Shown here piece by piece: positions 22,480 through 32,826 of a stretch of 64,000 nucleotides of DNA. The stretch spans positions 30,659,598-30,723,597 of the forward strand of contig OY741264.1 of NCBI GenBank assembly GCA_963514095.1. The letters are read 5' to 3'. A model generated the notes under the pieces. It did not search any database and was not told where the DNA came from. It was given only the letters and a program-made list of their open reading frames with translations. The DNA comes from Eutrigla gurnardus. Its lineage: Eukaryota; Chordata; Actinopteri; Perciformes; Triglidae. The number at the start of each line of letters is the position of its first letter. Within the stretch, counting starts at the first letter, position 1. The position numbers and the translations under genes are program-made.

Positions 22480-22905
22480 ATGTGGGTTCTTCTTCTTCGT
22501 TTGTATTTCCGACAGTTTAGACGCTTCTGTTCGTATTACTGCCCTCCTCAGGAAAACACTTTAAGGATAATATTATTGCATCAAATTTTCATATACAGCC
22601 CTGTATCTTGTAAAAACTGGAATACTACTTTAGCAATCAAGTGGTGATTTTCATTTTGAACCAATAAAGATTTATCTGAAAATGACAGAACTCCCAAATG
22701 TGATACACTCTTTATAAAATGCTCCTTTCTGTGGTATATTTGTTACATTTCAATAAAACATGTTCAACTGTTTCAGACTTTCCACACTCACAAAGCCCAT
22801 TATGATCCTTTCTAAAAACATACAAAGATTGATTCAACCCATAAAAACAACATGTAGCATGGTAATCCTGGTATTCAGAGAAAGGTAAGAGCCACTTCAT
22901 TTAGT
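22480..22905 (-). pseudogene. LINE C 3' fragment (RNase H-type LINE)
   Basis: Minus-strand C-terminal coding fragment with CECGKSETVEHVLLKCNKY, a C-x2-C...H-x4-C zinc-knuckle end. It is the same module as the ends of LINE A (CMVCQDREDVDHVLFTC) and LINE B. Here the frame is broken after TERSIL. The 3' end has a GAA-type tail near 22485. It belongs to the ZNF duplication unit and recurs at 31809, 40967, 50596 and 59622. Confidence 0.75.
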
Positions 22906-23486
22906 CCCACGAGCACGCTAACTCTGGTAATCATCCATAACATGCTGTTGGGGTTGTAGCAGGAGCAGATTTGGTTATCAACAGTTAACTATCAATATCA
23001 ATATGATTATCGGTATTAACAATTATATTTAATATATTATCATGATATAATCATGAATAAACGGGGCACCACCCTGGGATCAGGGAAAAGATAACCTAAT
23101 TATATTGAGACTAACCAGTCTCAATATAAAGGTTTTATACTCACATGCCAATCATCGTGATCATTGGCATGGAAGCATAAAAACAATCTAACAATTAAGA
23201 AGGGCGTGAAATTCAAGCACTAGCCTTCACAACCTGCTGTTATCCAGTGACATATACACAACAAGCACAAGAGACCGCTAGTTATAATATAATAAGATTT
23301 ATTAAAATCAGTAATAATGATCACAATCAATAACACTGCAATTAACAAAGCCTTCTTACCTAACTACCTAACACACAAAGCTAAGCTGAACAAAGGGAGA
23401 GACACACGTGGAGTGTGTGTGTGTGCGTATGTGTGTGCGTGTGCATGTGCGTGTGTGTGCTGTGTGCGTGTCGAGAGAGAGGAGTA

Positions 23487-25389
23487 AGAGCAAGCGCAAA
23501 TCGTTGCAGCGGCAGCTATCCGTGGCACTTCCGGTGGCACTGCGAGGTGCCGCGGCAGCTGTCGCTGTTTGGTGGCATCTTCAGGTGGCACCGACATGCC
23601 ACGGCACCTGAGGCTGTTTGAGGCACTTGCCACTGACCTGCCGCGGCATTTACCGACATGCCATGGCGGCACCTGAGGCTGTTTGAGGCACTTGCCACTG
23701 ACCTGCCGCGGCATTTACCGACATGCCACGGCAACTACAGCTTTTTGAAGCAGCTGCCACAGGAGTGGCTGTTAAATGATATTTAAAAAAAATAATAATG
23801 ATAATAAAAAGTGATTTAACCATAAATACTTGGCACATAAGACTGTAGCATTATCAGAGCACTAAATATTTGTTGAATTTATGAATGCCAAAATCAGGGG
23901 GGTGGGGGGGGGCGATGTTTCTTTTCTCTCGCTCTTGCTCTCTCTTTCGCTCTCTCTCTCTCACACACACACTATGGGGTCAGTTCAGTCTCATTAATAA
24001 TGAATGCACAGAGAAGGATTCACAAATGTATTTTCTGATTTATATATAAATGACTCTCTTCTCACAAAGACTTTTCTTTGTCAGCGTACAGCCTACTTAC
24101 CACTTTGAATTATGTTTTTATATTTATTTGATTTGCTCCCATAAGAGACATCATAAGAGTTAAAGAGACGAGAGAAAGATGACATGATTTAAAAGACGGC
24201 GAACGGCGGATTCGAACCGGGGCCGCTGCAAGGGGCTTCATTACATGGGGCGGTAACGCTACCACTAAGCTATCAGCCTATTATTAATACTATAAATACG
24301 ACTTACGCATTCACACAGTCGGCTAGTTTTTGCCAGCTGTCCTTCCTGCATTTGGCAGATAAAACTGTTGCCTTTTGTTGTATTATATGTTTAACTTCTT
24401 CTTATTTCTGTAAGATTATGGTTTGCTCCTCGTACGTGAAATACACCGTAGACTGATCCATGTATGTGATTGGTCAAATACGGCAAACGCCGCCTCTTTC
24501 ATATGCACGCGCTCATAGCTGGACAGATAAACCCTGGGTTGAGTTAACGAGTTGATAACCAGCTTCGTGTGACCGCTTATCTCCGATTGCCTTTGTTAGG
24601 GTTACTTAAGCTGGATCTCTGAAAGATACCCTGGGTTTGTTGAACTCGCTTCGTAGTACAGGCCCCAGGAGAGTCTCAAAAATCCACAAATAAATACAGA
24701 CCAGTTCACGAATGCAAACAAGTTCACAAATGAAAAGCGTCTTGTAAATTCAAGTTTAACAGTTTGTATATAAATGTAACAACATACAAATACATTTTTG
24801 ATGAAAACTGCAAATATTTTTTTATTCATATATTTATGGATTTCTATTACATTTTTTTAAAACGAAATGTATTTGTGAGCAGAAAGTAATTTATATATAA
24901 ATCACAAATACATTTGTGAATCCTTCTCTGTGCATTGATTATTAATGAGACTGAACTGACCCCATAGTGTGTGTGTGAAAGAGAGAGCGAGAGCGAGAGA
25001 AAAGAAACATCGCCCCCCCCACCCCCGTGATTTTGGCATTCATAAATTCAACAAATATTTAGTGCTCTGATAATGCTACAGTCTTATGTGCCAAGTATTT
25101 AGGGTTAAATCACTTTTTATTATCATTATTATTTTTTTTAAATATCATTTAACAGCCACTTCATCCTGTGGCAGCTGCTTCAAAAAGCTGTAGTTGCCGT
25201 GGCATGTCGGTAAATGCCGCGGCAGGTCAGTGGCAAGTGCCTCAAACAGCCTCAGGTGCCGTGGCATGTCGGTGGCACCTGAAGATGCCACCTGAAGATG
25301 CCACCAAACAGCGACAGCTGCCGCGGCACCTCGCGGTGCCACCGGAAGTGCCACGGATAGCTGCCGCTGCCACGATTTGCGCTTGCCCC
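23487..25389. mobile_element. Large palindromic MITE flanked by TA
   Basis: Ends RGRGCAAGCGCAAATCG are inverted at both termini, and TA flanks both (23485-23486, 25390-25391), suggesting a TA duplication as in Tc1/mariner. The arms are about 0.5 kb (GC-rich 'gtggcac...tgccacgg' part, then AT-rich part). The left arm has an extra ~64-bp tandem duplication (23600-23720) that the right arm lacks. No transposase. Confidence 0.7.
24195..24285 (-). repeat. tRNA-like SINE head
   Basis: A box TAGCTTAGTGG (24272-24262) and B box GGTTCGAATCC (24218-24208) on the minus strand at tRNA spacing. The acceptor stem does not pair along its length, so I read it as a tRNA-derived SINE remnant rather than a functional tRNA. 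It lies in the spacer of the palindromic MITE. Confidence 0.6.
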
Positions 25390-25569
25390 TACTGGGAGAG
25401 AGAGCGAGAGAGAGAGGGAGAGATGGCTATGTGCGGCCACCAGATGGAGCTATTCCTCGCAGCGTTCAGGGGCGGAGCCACTGATGTCCGATGGGGTAGC
25501 GAGAGAGAGAGAGAGGTGGAGCTATTCCTCGCAGCGTTCAGGGGCGGAGCCACTGACGTCCGATGGAGT

Positions 25570-25607
<38 letters not shown>

Positions 25608-26077
25608 CCGTATGTAGCCACCAGATGTAGCTATGTCCCTAGCGTCGGCCGGGAACAGCTGGCTTAGGACACGTGTGTGCGGCGAGTATGTGTGTGTGTG
25701 TTAGCGGGACACAAACAAAGAGAGAGAGAATGCGCAAGCGATATTCTGAGGCCCAGAAGGCGTGCCGCTATCACACGGGCTCGCGTAAATTAACTGGCGT
25801 TTATTCTGCGAGACCAGTCTTTTAACTGATAGTAGAGGCTTTCTGAGCTCGCGAATATGGCGGAGGTTAGTCGAAAACACCGTTACAGAAATCAACCCAG
25901 CTGCACGATCAGCATTCACATACAGCAGCACATGAACAAACGGACTCGGCGGTCCGCGATCAGAACTTAAAACACATTAACAAGAATTACAAGCATGTCC
26001 TACACTATCGAATCTCTGCTTCTGCCCAGACAAATAGCCTCTTACTTTTGTCGATGTGAGATGCGTCGATGTGAGGG
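25390..26077 (-). repeat. LTR interior with GA-rich tandem duplication
   Basis: Part of the LTR at 22946-27896. A block of about 80 bp ('ggagctattcctcgcagcgt') is duplicated at 25446 and 25517, separated by GA runs; a long (GA)n lies at 25571-25602. No gene seen. Confidence 0.6.
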
Positions 26078-27206
26078 CAGGGGCGTTGCTAGACATAAAG
26101 CTCTACTGGGGCACAGGCCCCCTATTTCATAAATCACAAAAAACATCCTTGAATTCCCGCTGCGTGTATGAAATGTGCTATACAATGTGCTATATAAACT
26201 TCCCTTGCTCAGCCCACTATTACTGCCACAGCCATACTGCTGCTGCTAAAACTGAAAGGTAAAAATGTAGAGATATTAATCTCTAATTCATATTTATTTC
26301 AACATACATTATGAACATGCTCAACATGTTTTTGTTGATTTTGGAGTACCGTTCCCACATTTGTGAATGAAGAACATCAGACGTTTGGGGTTGGGGAAAT
26401 CACTGTGACTGTAAATCTTACTTTAATGCTGAGCCATCACTTGGTTTACAAAGTACTATAAAGTTTTAAATTGTATTAAAATGAAAAGATAATGCGGTAA
26501 ACCGTCAGCTATCTAACTCCTATGAAACAACACAGAGTGATCTGTGATTCAGAGCAGCAGGAATGAGGACTGGTGGTGATTATTGAGTGGTAATAGAAAT
26601 GTGTAACACGTCGTTGTTTGAGTTACTTACTGGAAGGACCGCAACACTGTCAGAAACTACGCGCACTGTGCCGCTTCACGCCGGCTTCTGCGGGCATCGG
26701 GGCGAGTGGGGCAGGTCACGTGGGAGAGAGAAGTGGATCATACCATGACGTGATGGGGGGGTCTGTTGTATTTTTAAAGTAAACCATATCCTGTCTATGG
26801 TTTTTTGACCATGTTTAAGCTTGTCAAACACGGACTTGCGTTTAAAAAACAACATAGGCCTAACTGATATTTTTTTTTGCATTTATCTATGCGTGCGCGC
26901 CGCGGTGCCCCAGCTACGACATGCACACTGCCGTGCACTGACGTAATGTGTGCGCCGGACCCGGACCACAAGGTGCGCGCCTCAGCTTGTATTTTGGGTT
27001 AAACTGCGTTGGTTTGAGATTGTGGATGAGAAAGAAAATCCACTATTTTACCGTTATTATCAATATAAATGAATCCACTGCCAAATATAGTAGCTCGTTA
27101 AAACTCGAATGGGAGTTTTTACTGGGGCACTGCAGATCAATACTGGGGCACGGCAGATCAATACTGGGGCACGTGCCCCAGTAAAAGGGGTCTAGCGACG
27201 CCGATG
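26078..27206. mobile_element. Non-autonomous hAT, CAGGGGCG ends
   Basis: Perfect 8-bp TSD TGTGAGGG (26070-26077 and 27207-27214). TIRs CAGGGGCGTTGCTAGAC and CATCGGCGTCGCTAGAC (reversed), each followed by 'tactggggca'. Three copies of 'actggggcac' with 'gcagatcaat' lie near the right end. No transposase ORF. Confidence 0.85.
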
Positions 27207-27900
27207 TGTGAGGGTTTCGTCCCGTGCGGTGATGGCGTTCCTTGACGCCGGCAACGGACGGTTGTTCGTGGGCGCTCGTTCAGCGCCGGATCCAATTGGT
27301 TGAAGAAAACCGTTAGTTATTCTTCCTTCTGCAGGGAAATGATGAACAATCGCGGGGCTCGGCGATTTAGTCAGCTGATTTCAGACCAAGACGGTCTAGT
27401 TATCCCTTCTGCTGGCAGCTGGGACGAAGAAAGTTGTTCTTCTTACCGCGGGGAACGGGAGAGTCGCGCTGTCGCGGTGGTCTCCTCGGGATCCAAAATG
27501 ATAAACAAAAGAAAAATAAAACGAGTAGAGAAAAGAGGGGTAAAACAGTCTGTTGCTCGTCCAGCGAGTTTGGGGAAAAGACTGCGGCCTAGGACAAAGG
27601 AAAACGCTGCAGACGTTATGTTCACCTCCTGGCGTAACGCGAGTTACTTTGGAGAGAGAAAGTTTTTCTGGTGACCGCAGGATTTATAGCTCACGGCTGG
27701 TCCGGGGGACCCCCTGGAGTCCCATGCAGTTGTCAGCCAATAGGGCCCCAGTTGTGTGACGTCAGATCTCGCGACCAGGTGGAGGTGACACTAAAATGGT
27801 GGTTGTAGTTTTTTATCTCCTTTGTCTCTTTGTTTGGCCGCCTTGTGTAGGCTTTGTAGGCCGCATTGTGTAGTCCTAACGGTTAGGTCCCAACAATGCC

Positions 27901-28063
27901 ATGTTTTTACTTTGAGAGTCTCTGAAGAAGATATTGTTTTTGTCTGTTTATCGCTTTGTACCGCTTTACGACAGAGGGCTAACTATCCATGCTGTGTATT
28001 TCCGTGTCCGTCAGACTCTTCCTGAAAAAACAAGCCCTCTTCCGTGATTCTGCGAATGGGCTG
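27901..28063 (-). repeat. U-segment remnant, unit 1
   Basis: Reverse complement of 31607-31763, with the 'agagtctctgaagaag' and 'ccgtgattctgcg' blocks. Separated from the rest of the U segment by the Rex3 insertion. Confidence 0.8.
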
Positions 28064-30668
28064 CAAACGGCAGTGCAGAGTACCCGGCCTTCTTGGAGTC
28101 CTTGGGAGGGGTACTTGAGAGTGCTCCAACCGGGGACTCCATTGTTTTACTGGGGGACTTCAACGCTCACGTGGGCAACGACAGTGTTACCTGGAGGGGC
28201 GTGATTGGGAGGAACGGCCTCCCCGATCAGAACCCGAGTGGGGTTCTGTTATTGGACTTCTGTGCTGGTCACGGTTTGTCCATAACGAACACCATGTTCA
28301 AACATAAGGGTGTCCATCAGTGCACATGGCACCAGGACACCCTAGGCCGGAGGTCAATGATCGACTTCGTGGTTGTGTCATCTGACCTCCGGCCGTATGT
28401 TTTGGACACTCGGGTGAAGAGAGGGGCTGAGCTGTCAACTGATCACCACCTGGTGGTGAGTTGGATCCGCTGGCAGGGGAGGAAGCTGGACAGACTTGGC
28501 AGACCTAAACGCGTTGTGAGGGTCTGCTGGGAACGTCTGGTGGAACCCTCTGTCAGGGAGGTCTTCAACTCCCACCTCCGGGAGAGCTATGACCAGATCC
28601 CGAGGGAGGCTGGGGACATTGAGTCCGAATGGACCTTGTTCTCTGCTTCCATTGTTGACGCGGCTGTTCGAAGCTGTGGCCGTAAGGTCTCCGGTGCCTG
28701 TCGTGGTGGCAATCCCCGAACCCGGTGGTGGACACCGGAAGTAAGGGATGCTGTCAAGCTGAAGAAGGAGTCCTACCGAACCTGGTTGGCTCGGGGGACT
28801 CCCGAGGCAGCTGACGGGTACCGGCAGGCCAAGCGTGCTGCAGCACGGGCGGTCGCTGAAGCAAAAGTTCGGGTCTGGGAAGAGTTCGGGGAGGCCATGG
28901 AGGAGGACTATCGGTCGGCCTCGAGGAAATTCTGGCAAACCATCCGGCGCCTTAGGAAGGGGAAGCAGCCCTCCACCAACACTGTTTACGGTGGAGGTCG
29001 GGAGCTGCTGACTTCGACTGGGGATATCGTCGGGCGGTGGAAGGAATACTTCGAGGATCTCCTCAACCCCACTGACACGTCTCCCATTGGGGAAGCAGAG
29101 GCTGGAGACTCAGAGGTTCATCCACCCATTACACGGGCTGAAGTCACCGAGGTAGTTAAGAAGCTCCCTGGTGGCAAGGCACCGGGGGTGGATGAGATCT
29201 ACCCTGAGTACCTCAAGTCTCTGGATGTTGTGGGGCTGTCTTGGTTGACACGTCTCTGCAACATCGCGTGGCAGTCGGGGACAGTGCCTCTGGACTGGCA
29301 GACCGGGGTGGTGGTCCCTCTATTCAAAAAGGGGGACCGGAGGGTGTGTTCCAACTATCGGGGGATCACACTTCTCAGCCTCCCCAGGAAAGTCTATTCC
29401 AGGGTGCTGGAGAGGAGAATTAGGCCGATAGTCGAACCTCGGATTCAGGAGGAACAATGCGGTTTTCGTCCTGGCCGTGGAACACTGGACCAGCTCTATA
29501 CCCTCCGCAGGGTGCTCGAGGGTTCATGGGAGTTTGCCCAACCAGTCCACATGTGTTTTGTGGACTTGGAGAAGGCATTCGACCGTGTCCCTCGTGGCAT
29601 TCTGTGGGAGGTACTTCGGGAGTACGGGGTCGGGGGCCCTCTGCTAAGGGCTGTTCGGTCCCTGTATGACCGGAGCAGGAGCTTGGTTCGCATTGCCGGC
29701 AGTAAGTCAGACCTGTTCCAGGTGCATGTTGGACTCCGGCAGGGCTGCCCTTTGTCACCGGTCCTGTTCATTATTTTTATGGACAGGATTTCTAGGCGCA
29801 GCCGTGGGCCGGAGGGGATCTGGTTCGGGAGCCACTGGATTTCATCCCTGCTTTTTGCGGACGATGTGGTCTTGTTGGCTCCTTCGAGCCAGGACCTCCA
29901 GCATGTCCTGGGGCGGTTTGCAGCTGAGTGTGAAGCAGCCGGGATGAGGATTAGCACCTCCAAATCTGAGGCCATGGTTCTCGACCGGAAAAAGGTGGCT
30001 TGCTCCCTCCAGGTCGGGGGGGAGTTCCTGCCTCAAGTGGAGGAGTTTAAGTATCTTGGGGTCTTGTTCACGAGTGAGGCAAGGATGGAACGCGAGATTG
30101 ACAGGCGGATCGGTGCAGCGGCTGCAGTAATGCGGTCGCTGTATCGGTCCGTCGTGGTAAAGAGAGAGCTAAGCCGAAAGGCGAAGCTCTCGGTTTACCG
30201 GTCAATCTACGTTCCTACCCTCACCTATGGTCATGAACTTTGGGTCATGACCGAAAGAATAAGATCCCGGATACAAGCGGCCGAAATGAGCTTCCTCCGC
30301 AGGGTGGCGGGGCGCTCCCTTAGAGATAGGGTGAGGAGCTCCGTCACACGGGGGGAGCTCGGAGTAGAGCCGCTGCTCCTCCACATCGAGAGGAGCCAGT
30401 TGAGGTGGCTCGGGCATCTGCATCGGATGCCCCCTGGACGCCTCCCTCGGGAGGTGTTCCAGGCATGCCCCACCGGGAGGAGACCCCAAGGAAGACCCAG
30501 GACACGCTGGAGTGACTATGTCACCCGGCTGGCCTGGGAACGCCTTGGGGTCCTCCCGGAGTAGCTAGGGGAAGTGTCCGGGGAGAGGGAAGTCTGGGCG
30601 TCCCTGCTCAGGCAGCTGCCCCCGCGACCCGGTACCGGATAAGCGGAAGAAAATGGATGGATGGATGG
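28064..30668 (+). mobile_element. Rex3 retrotransposon (RTE clade), 5' truncated
   Basis: Recognised by conserved Rex3 sequence, including 'tggcagaccggggtggtggt' (about 29297) and 'cagggctgccctttgtcacc' (about 29740), which I recall as the Rex3 primer regions, and by the terminal ATGGATGG tail. It starts within the endonuclease domain ('gcagtgcagagtacccgg'). It sits between the two halves of an inverted U segment, of which about 280 bp is missing at the insertion. Confidence 0.93.
28093..30564 (+). CDS. Rex3 endonuclease-reverse transcriptase, 823 codons
   Basis: An uninterrupted ORF encodes the C-terminal half of the AP endonuclease, then the reverse transcriptase. Endonuclease: LLGDFNAHVG near residue 20 and STDHHLVVS about residue 116. 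RT: motif A FVDLEKAFDRVP at about residue 489, LRQGCPLSP, and catalytic LLFADDVVLL at about residue 588. A C-terminal domain ends ERLGVLPE. The protein would nick target DNA and prime reverse transcription in the nucleus. Missing N-terminal endonuclease residues make it non-autonomous. The absence of stops or frameshifts indicates a young insertion. The start Met is only the first in frame, not a true start. Confidence 0.93.
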   Translation: MESLGGVLESAPTGDSIVLLGDFNAHVGNDSVTWRGVIGRNGLPDQNPSGVLLLDFCAGHGLSITNTMFKHKGVHQCTWHQDTLGRRSMIDFVVVSSDLRPYVLDTRVKRGAELSTDHHLVVSWIRWQGRKLDRLGRPKRVVRVCWERLVEPSVREVFNSHLRESYDQIPREAGDIESEWTLFSASIVDAAVRSCGRKVSGACRGGNPRTRWWTPEVRDAVKLKKESYRTWLARGTPEAADGYRQAKRAAARAVAEAKVRVWEEFGEAMEEDYRSASRKFWQTIRRLRKGKQPSTNTVYGGGRELLTSTGDIVGRWKEYFEDLLNPTDTSPIGEAEAGDSEVHPPITRAEVTEVVKKLPGGKAPGVDEIYPEYLKSLDVVGLSWLTRLCNIAWQSGTVPLDWQTGVVVPLFKKGDRRVCSNYRGITLLSLPRKVYSRVLERRIRPIVEPRIQEEQCGFRPGRGTLDQLYTLRRVLEGSWEFAQPVHMCFVDLEKAFDRVPRGILWEVLREYGVGGPLLRAVRSLYDRSRSLVRIAGSKSDLFQVHVGLRQGCPLSPVLFIIFMDRISRRSRGPEGIWFGSHWISSLLFADDVVLLAPSSQDLQHVLGRFAAECEAAGMRISTSKSEAMVLDRKKVACSLQVGGEFLPQVEEFKYLGVLFTSEARMEREIDRRIGAAAAVMRSLYRSVVVKRELSRKAKLSVYRSIYVPTLTYGHELWVMTERIRSRIQAAEMSFLRRVAGRSLRDRVRSSVTRGELGVEPLLLHIERSQLRWLGHLHRMPPGRLPREVFQACPTGRRPQGRPRTRWSDYVTRLAWERLGVLPE

Positions 30669-30857
30669 TAATATTTTTATTCAGTGCGTCTATGAATATG
30701 GAGTATAGGCTCGATTTTCCAAAATAAAAGTGTCATGTGAATTTGTGGGATATGTTTCATATGTACAGGATATGTGAATACATAATAAATACATTTGTGT
30801 AAATACAAAGGTGATGTCATTCAACTATCACAGCTTGGTACTTACTTTCATGATGTT

Positions 30858-30935
30858 CCATCCATCCATCCATTGTCTACCGCTTATCCTGTATTCGGGG
30901 TCGCGGGGGGGGCTGGAGCCGATCCCAGCTGTACT
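30858..30935 (-). repeat. Rex3-tailed SINE-like fragment, minus strand
   Basis: Begins 'ccatccatccattgtctacc' and reads inversely as the last 75 bp of the repeat at 1-296. It is flanked by 'actttcatgatgtt' on both sides, a target duplication of about 14 bp. Confidence 0.75.
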
Positions 30936-31181
30936 TTCATGATGTTGATTCATAAAATTCAATAATATGATTTATATATTACTATAAACCATTGATTTTC
31001 AAGCCAGCCAAGCCGGGAGTAAAGACCTGACTAAATTAGCAGTGCTAATTTACATCACTATGGTTAAGTGAAAGTGGGGGTGGGGAGCAGATAGTGTGTG
31101 TTTATTTGCAGCAGAGGGGAAATCTGACAATGGGCATTTGACTCAAATAGCAGTCACTGCACCTCAATCAGAGGGTCAGTA

Positions 31182-31243
<62 letters not shown>
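31182..31243. repeat. (AAT)n microsatellite
   Basis: About 20 AAT units. Orthologous positions in other U segments hold different lengths: about 328-350 here on the left, 40139-40207 and 49541-49565. Confidence 0.95.
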
Positions 31244-31266
31244 TAGCTAATGATTGTTTACTATAT

Positions 31267-31462
31267 TGTTGTGGAAATAATTAATCCGCCCAATAAAGAT
31301 CAACAACCAGGATCAGCTTTGTCTCTGAGGTTTATTCAACAAAGAATTTTCGTCTGCAAAGGAAAGTAATGTTCTCCCCTGCCTTCTGATGCGAAGGTTC
31401 GGAGTCAGCAGGAACGACCCTGAGTCTAACAGCAATCTCCCTTTTAAGGAGGAGGAATCATA
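31267..31462 (-). mobile_element. Truncated LTR fragment at the inversion junction
   Basis: The minus strand reads as the 3' end of a retroviral-type LTR. It has AATAAA signals near 31335 and 31293 and ends in CCACAACA at about 31267. No partner end is present. It separates minus-oriented U sequence (to 31262) from plus-oriented unit 2 (from 31463). Confidence 0.5.
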
Positions 31463-31808
31463 CTCTACAGCATCTTCCAAAGTCTTTCCTTTTACTTTAG
31501 ACATCGTAAAAACACTAAAAACAACCCAAAAGAAGAGTTAATACAAGCCTTCTGTCGCAAGTGAAGCGCTGGCTCGCTTTACTGATGCATTGTTCAGCCA
31601 ATTCGGATCGCAGAATCACGGAAGAGGGCTTGTTTTTTCAGGAAGAGTCTGACGGACACGGAAATACACAGCATGGATAGTTAGCCCTCCGTCGTAAAGC
31701 GATACAAAGCGATAAACAGACAAAAACAATATCTTCTTCAGAGACTCTCAAAGTAAAAACATGGCATGTTATGGATGATTACCAGAGTTAGCGTGCTCGT
31801 GGGACTAA

Positions 31809-32129
31809 ATGAAGTGGCTCTTACCTTTCTCTGAATACCAGGATTACCATGCTACATGTTGCTTTTGTGGGTTGAATCAATCTTTGCATGTTTTTAGAAA
31901 GCATCATAATGGACTTTGTGAGTGTGGAAAGTCTGAAAAAGTGGAGCATGTTTTATTGAAATGTAACAAATATACCACAGAAAGGAGCATTTTATATAAG
32001 AGTGTATCACATTTGGGGGTTCTGTCATTTTCAGATAAATCTGTATTGGTTCAAAATGAGAATCACCACTTGATTGCTAATGTAGTATTCCAGTTTTTAC
32101 AAGATACAGGGCTGTATATGAAAATTTGA
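31809..32129 (+). pseudogene. LINE C 3' fragment, unit 2
   Basis: A 106-codon open fragment ends QDTGLYMKI and includes CECGKSEKVEHVLLKCNKY. A 3' UTR ends in GAAGAAGAA (about 32212-32221). It is the C-terminal knuckle region of an RNase H-bearing LINE; RT and RNase H are absent. Confidence 0.75.
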
Positions 32130-32278
32130 TGCAATAATATTATCCTTAGAGTGATTTCCTGAGGAGGGCAGTAATACGAACAGAAGCGTCTAAACTGCCG
32201 GAAATCCAAACGAAGAAGAAGAACCCACACACGCGCGCGCACCGATAAGCGCAGCTTTGAACCATTTTTCGAAGCAGT

Positions 32279-32391
32279 CACGTGGGTGTGCGTGATTTGT
32301 TTCAATACAAGCTCCGAAGCAGAGGTAACATACCCGCAGGACGCCTTAACGGACTTTCACCGACCGGACTCGCGCCGTGAAGCGATCTCAA
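32279..32391 (+). promoter_or_regulatory. CACGTG box and predicted exon 1, unit 2 ZNF
   Basis: CACGTG at 32279-32284. Downstream, ATG-free sequence ends at a strong donor, gatctcaa/gtaagag (GT at 32392). Conserved at 41382-41494 and 53861-53973. With the exon 2 acceptor it predicts a spliced mRNA whose first ATG is that of exon 2. The transcription start is not determined. Confidence 0.45.
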
Positions 32392-32512
32392 GTAAGAGTG
32401 TTTGTCTGGGCAGAGACCGGACAGCTGCCGTGCGTGTTTAATGAATCCCTCTCGGTGTGTGACGTTTACCGGACCGCCGAGTCCCGTTCCATGTGGTTGA
32501 GACCACCTCACC

Positions 32513-32677
32513 TTAACCCGCTACCCTGTTTTTGTACCGCGGCCGACGAACCCGGGTTCGGTCGCCGGGCTTCTGGGTGATAAAGGACAGCTGTTGTATG
32601 TTACAGGCAGCCAGGTTTCCCTCCTGCTGTCTTCTTTCCTCGTTCCTTTGTTCCGTCTCCGCGGGCTCGTCCGCCAT
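32513..32677 (-). CDS. Small antisense ORF in ZNF intron 1 (unit 2)
   Basis: 54 residues, MADEPAETEQR...RVRRPRYKNRVAG. The ATG is in a strong context, with an upstream 'tctatatactctttggttcc' that could serve as a TATA/TOP-like promoter. It points away from ZNF exon 2 and would overlap exon 1 in antisense. Function unknown. The intron nearby also holds a common teleost repeat motif ('cttttatccaaagcgactta', about 32785-32805). Confidence 0.4.
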   Translation of the reverse strand: MADEPAETEQRNEERRQQEGNLAACNIQQLSFITQKPGDRTRVRRPRYKNRVAG

Positions 32678-32826
32678 CTTGCCCTGCTGCTCCTCTCCCG
32701 CCTTCTTCACCGGAACCAAAGAGTATATAGACACCAAGATGTGAATCTCAATGCATTTACATTTAGCTAAGAAGCAGACGCTTTTATCCAAAGCGACTTA
32801 GAATAAGTACATTTGTCTGGAGAGTG

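Larger units (their letters stand above)
22946..27896 (-). mobile_element. Solo LTR (about 1.9 kb) inflated by nested insertions
   Basis: The insert starts TGTTGGGG, ends CCCAACA and is flanked by ATGC (22942-22945 and 27897-27900). The empty site is seen at about 31764 ('gcatgttatgg'). The minus strand carries TATAAA (27688-27683) preceded by CCAAT and TGACGTCA-like motifs, and AATAAA (23303-23298) about 350 bp from the end. That is the same geometry as the LTR at 2668-4816. Removing the palindromic MITE and the hAT leaves about 1.9 kb. ORFs such as 27300-27674 resemble nothing known. Confidence 0.75.
30669..31262 (-). repeat. U segment, inverted, at the inversion junction
   Basis: Reverse complement of about 49520-49975 ('cttggtacttactttcatg', then (AAT)n). 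It contains a private insertion at 30858-30935 and a (AAT)n tract at 31182-31243. No gene. Confidence 0.82.

Noticed and set aside
24195..24285. Functional tRNA gene
   Set aside because: A and B boxes are good, but the acceptor stem does not pair and the context is a MITE spacer; read as a SINE head.
27300..27674. 124-codon ORF in the LTR
   Set aside because: No known motif, lies in LTR promoter-proximal sequence on the opposite strand to the LTR orientation.
28435..30489. Minus-strand ORFs across Rex3 up to 167 codons
   Set aside because: Shadows of the intact plus-strand Rex3 frame; no domain seen.
32301..32511. Minus-strand ORF (MRWSQPHGTG...) repeated in all units
   Set aside because: Overlaps predicted exon 1 in antisense and lacks a good start context; kept open by copy identity only.
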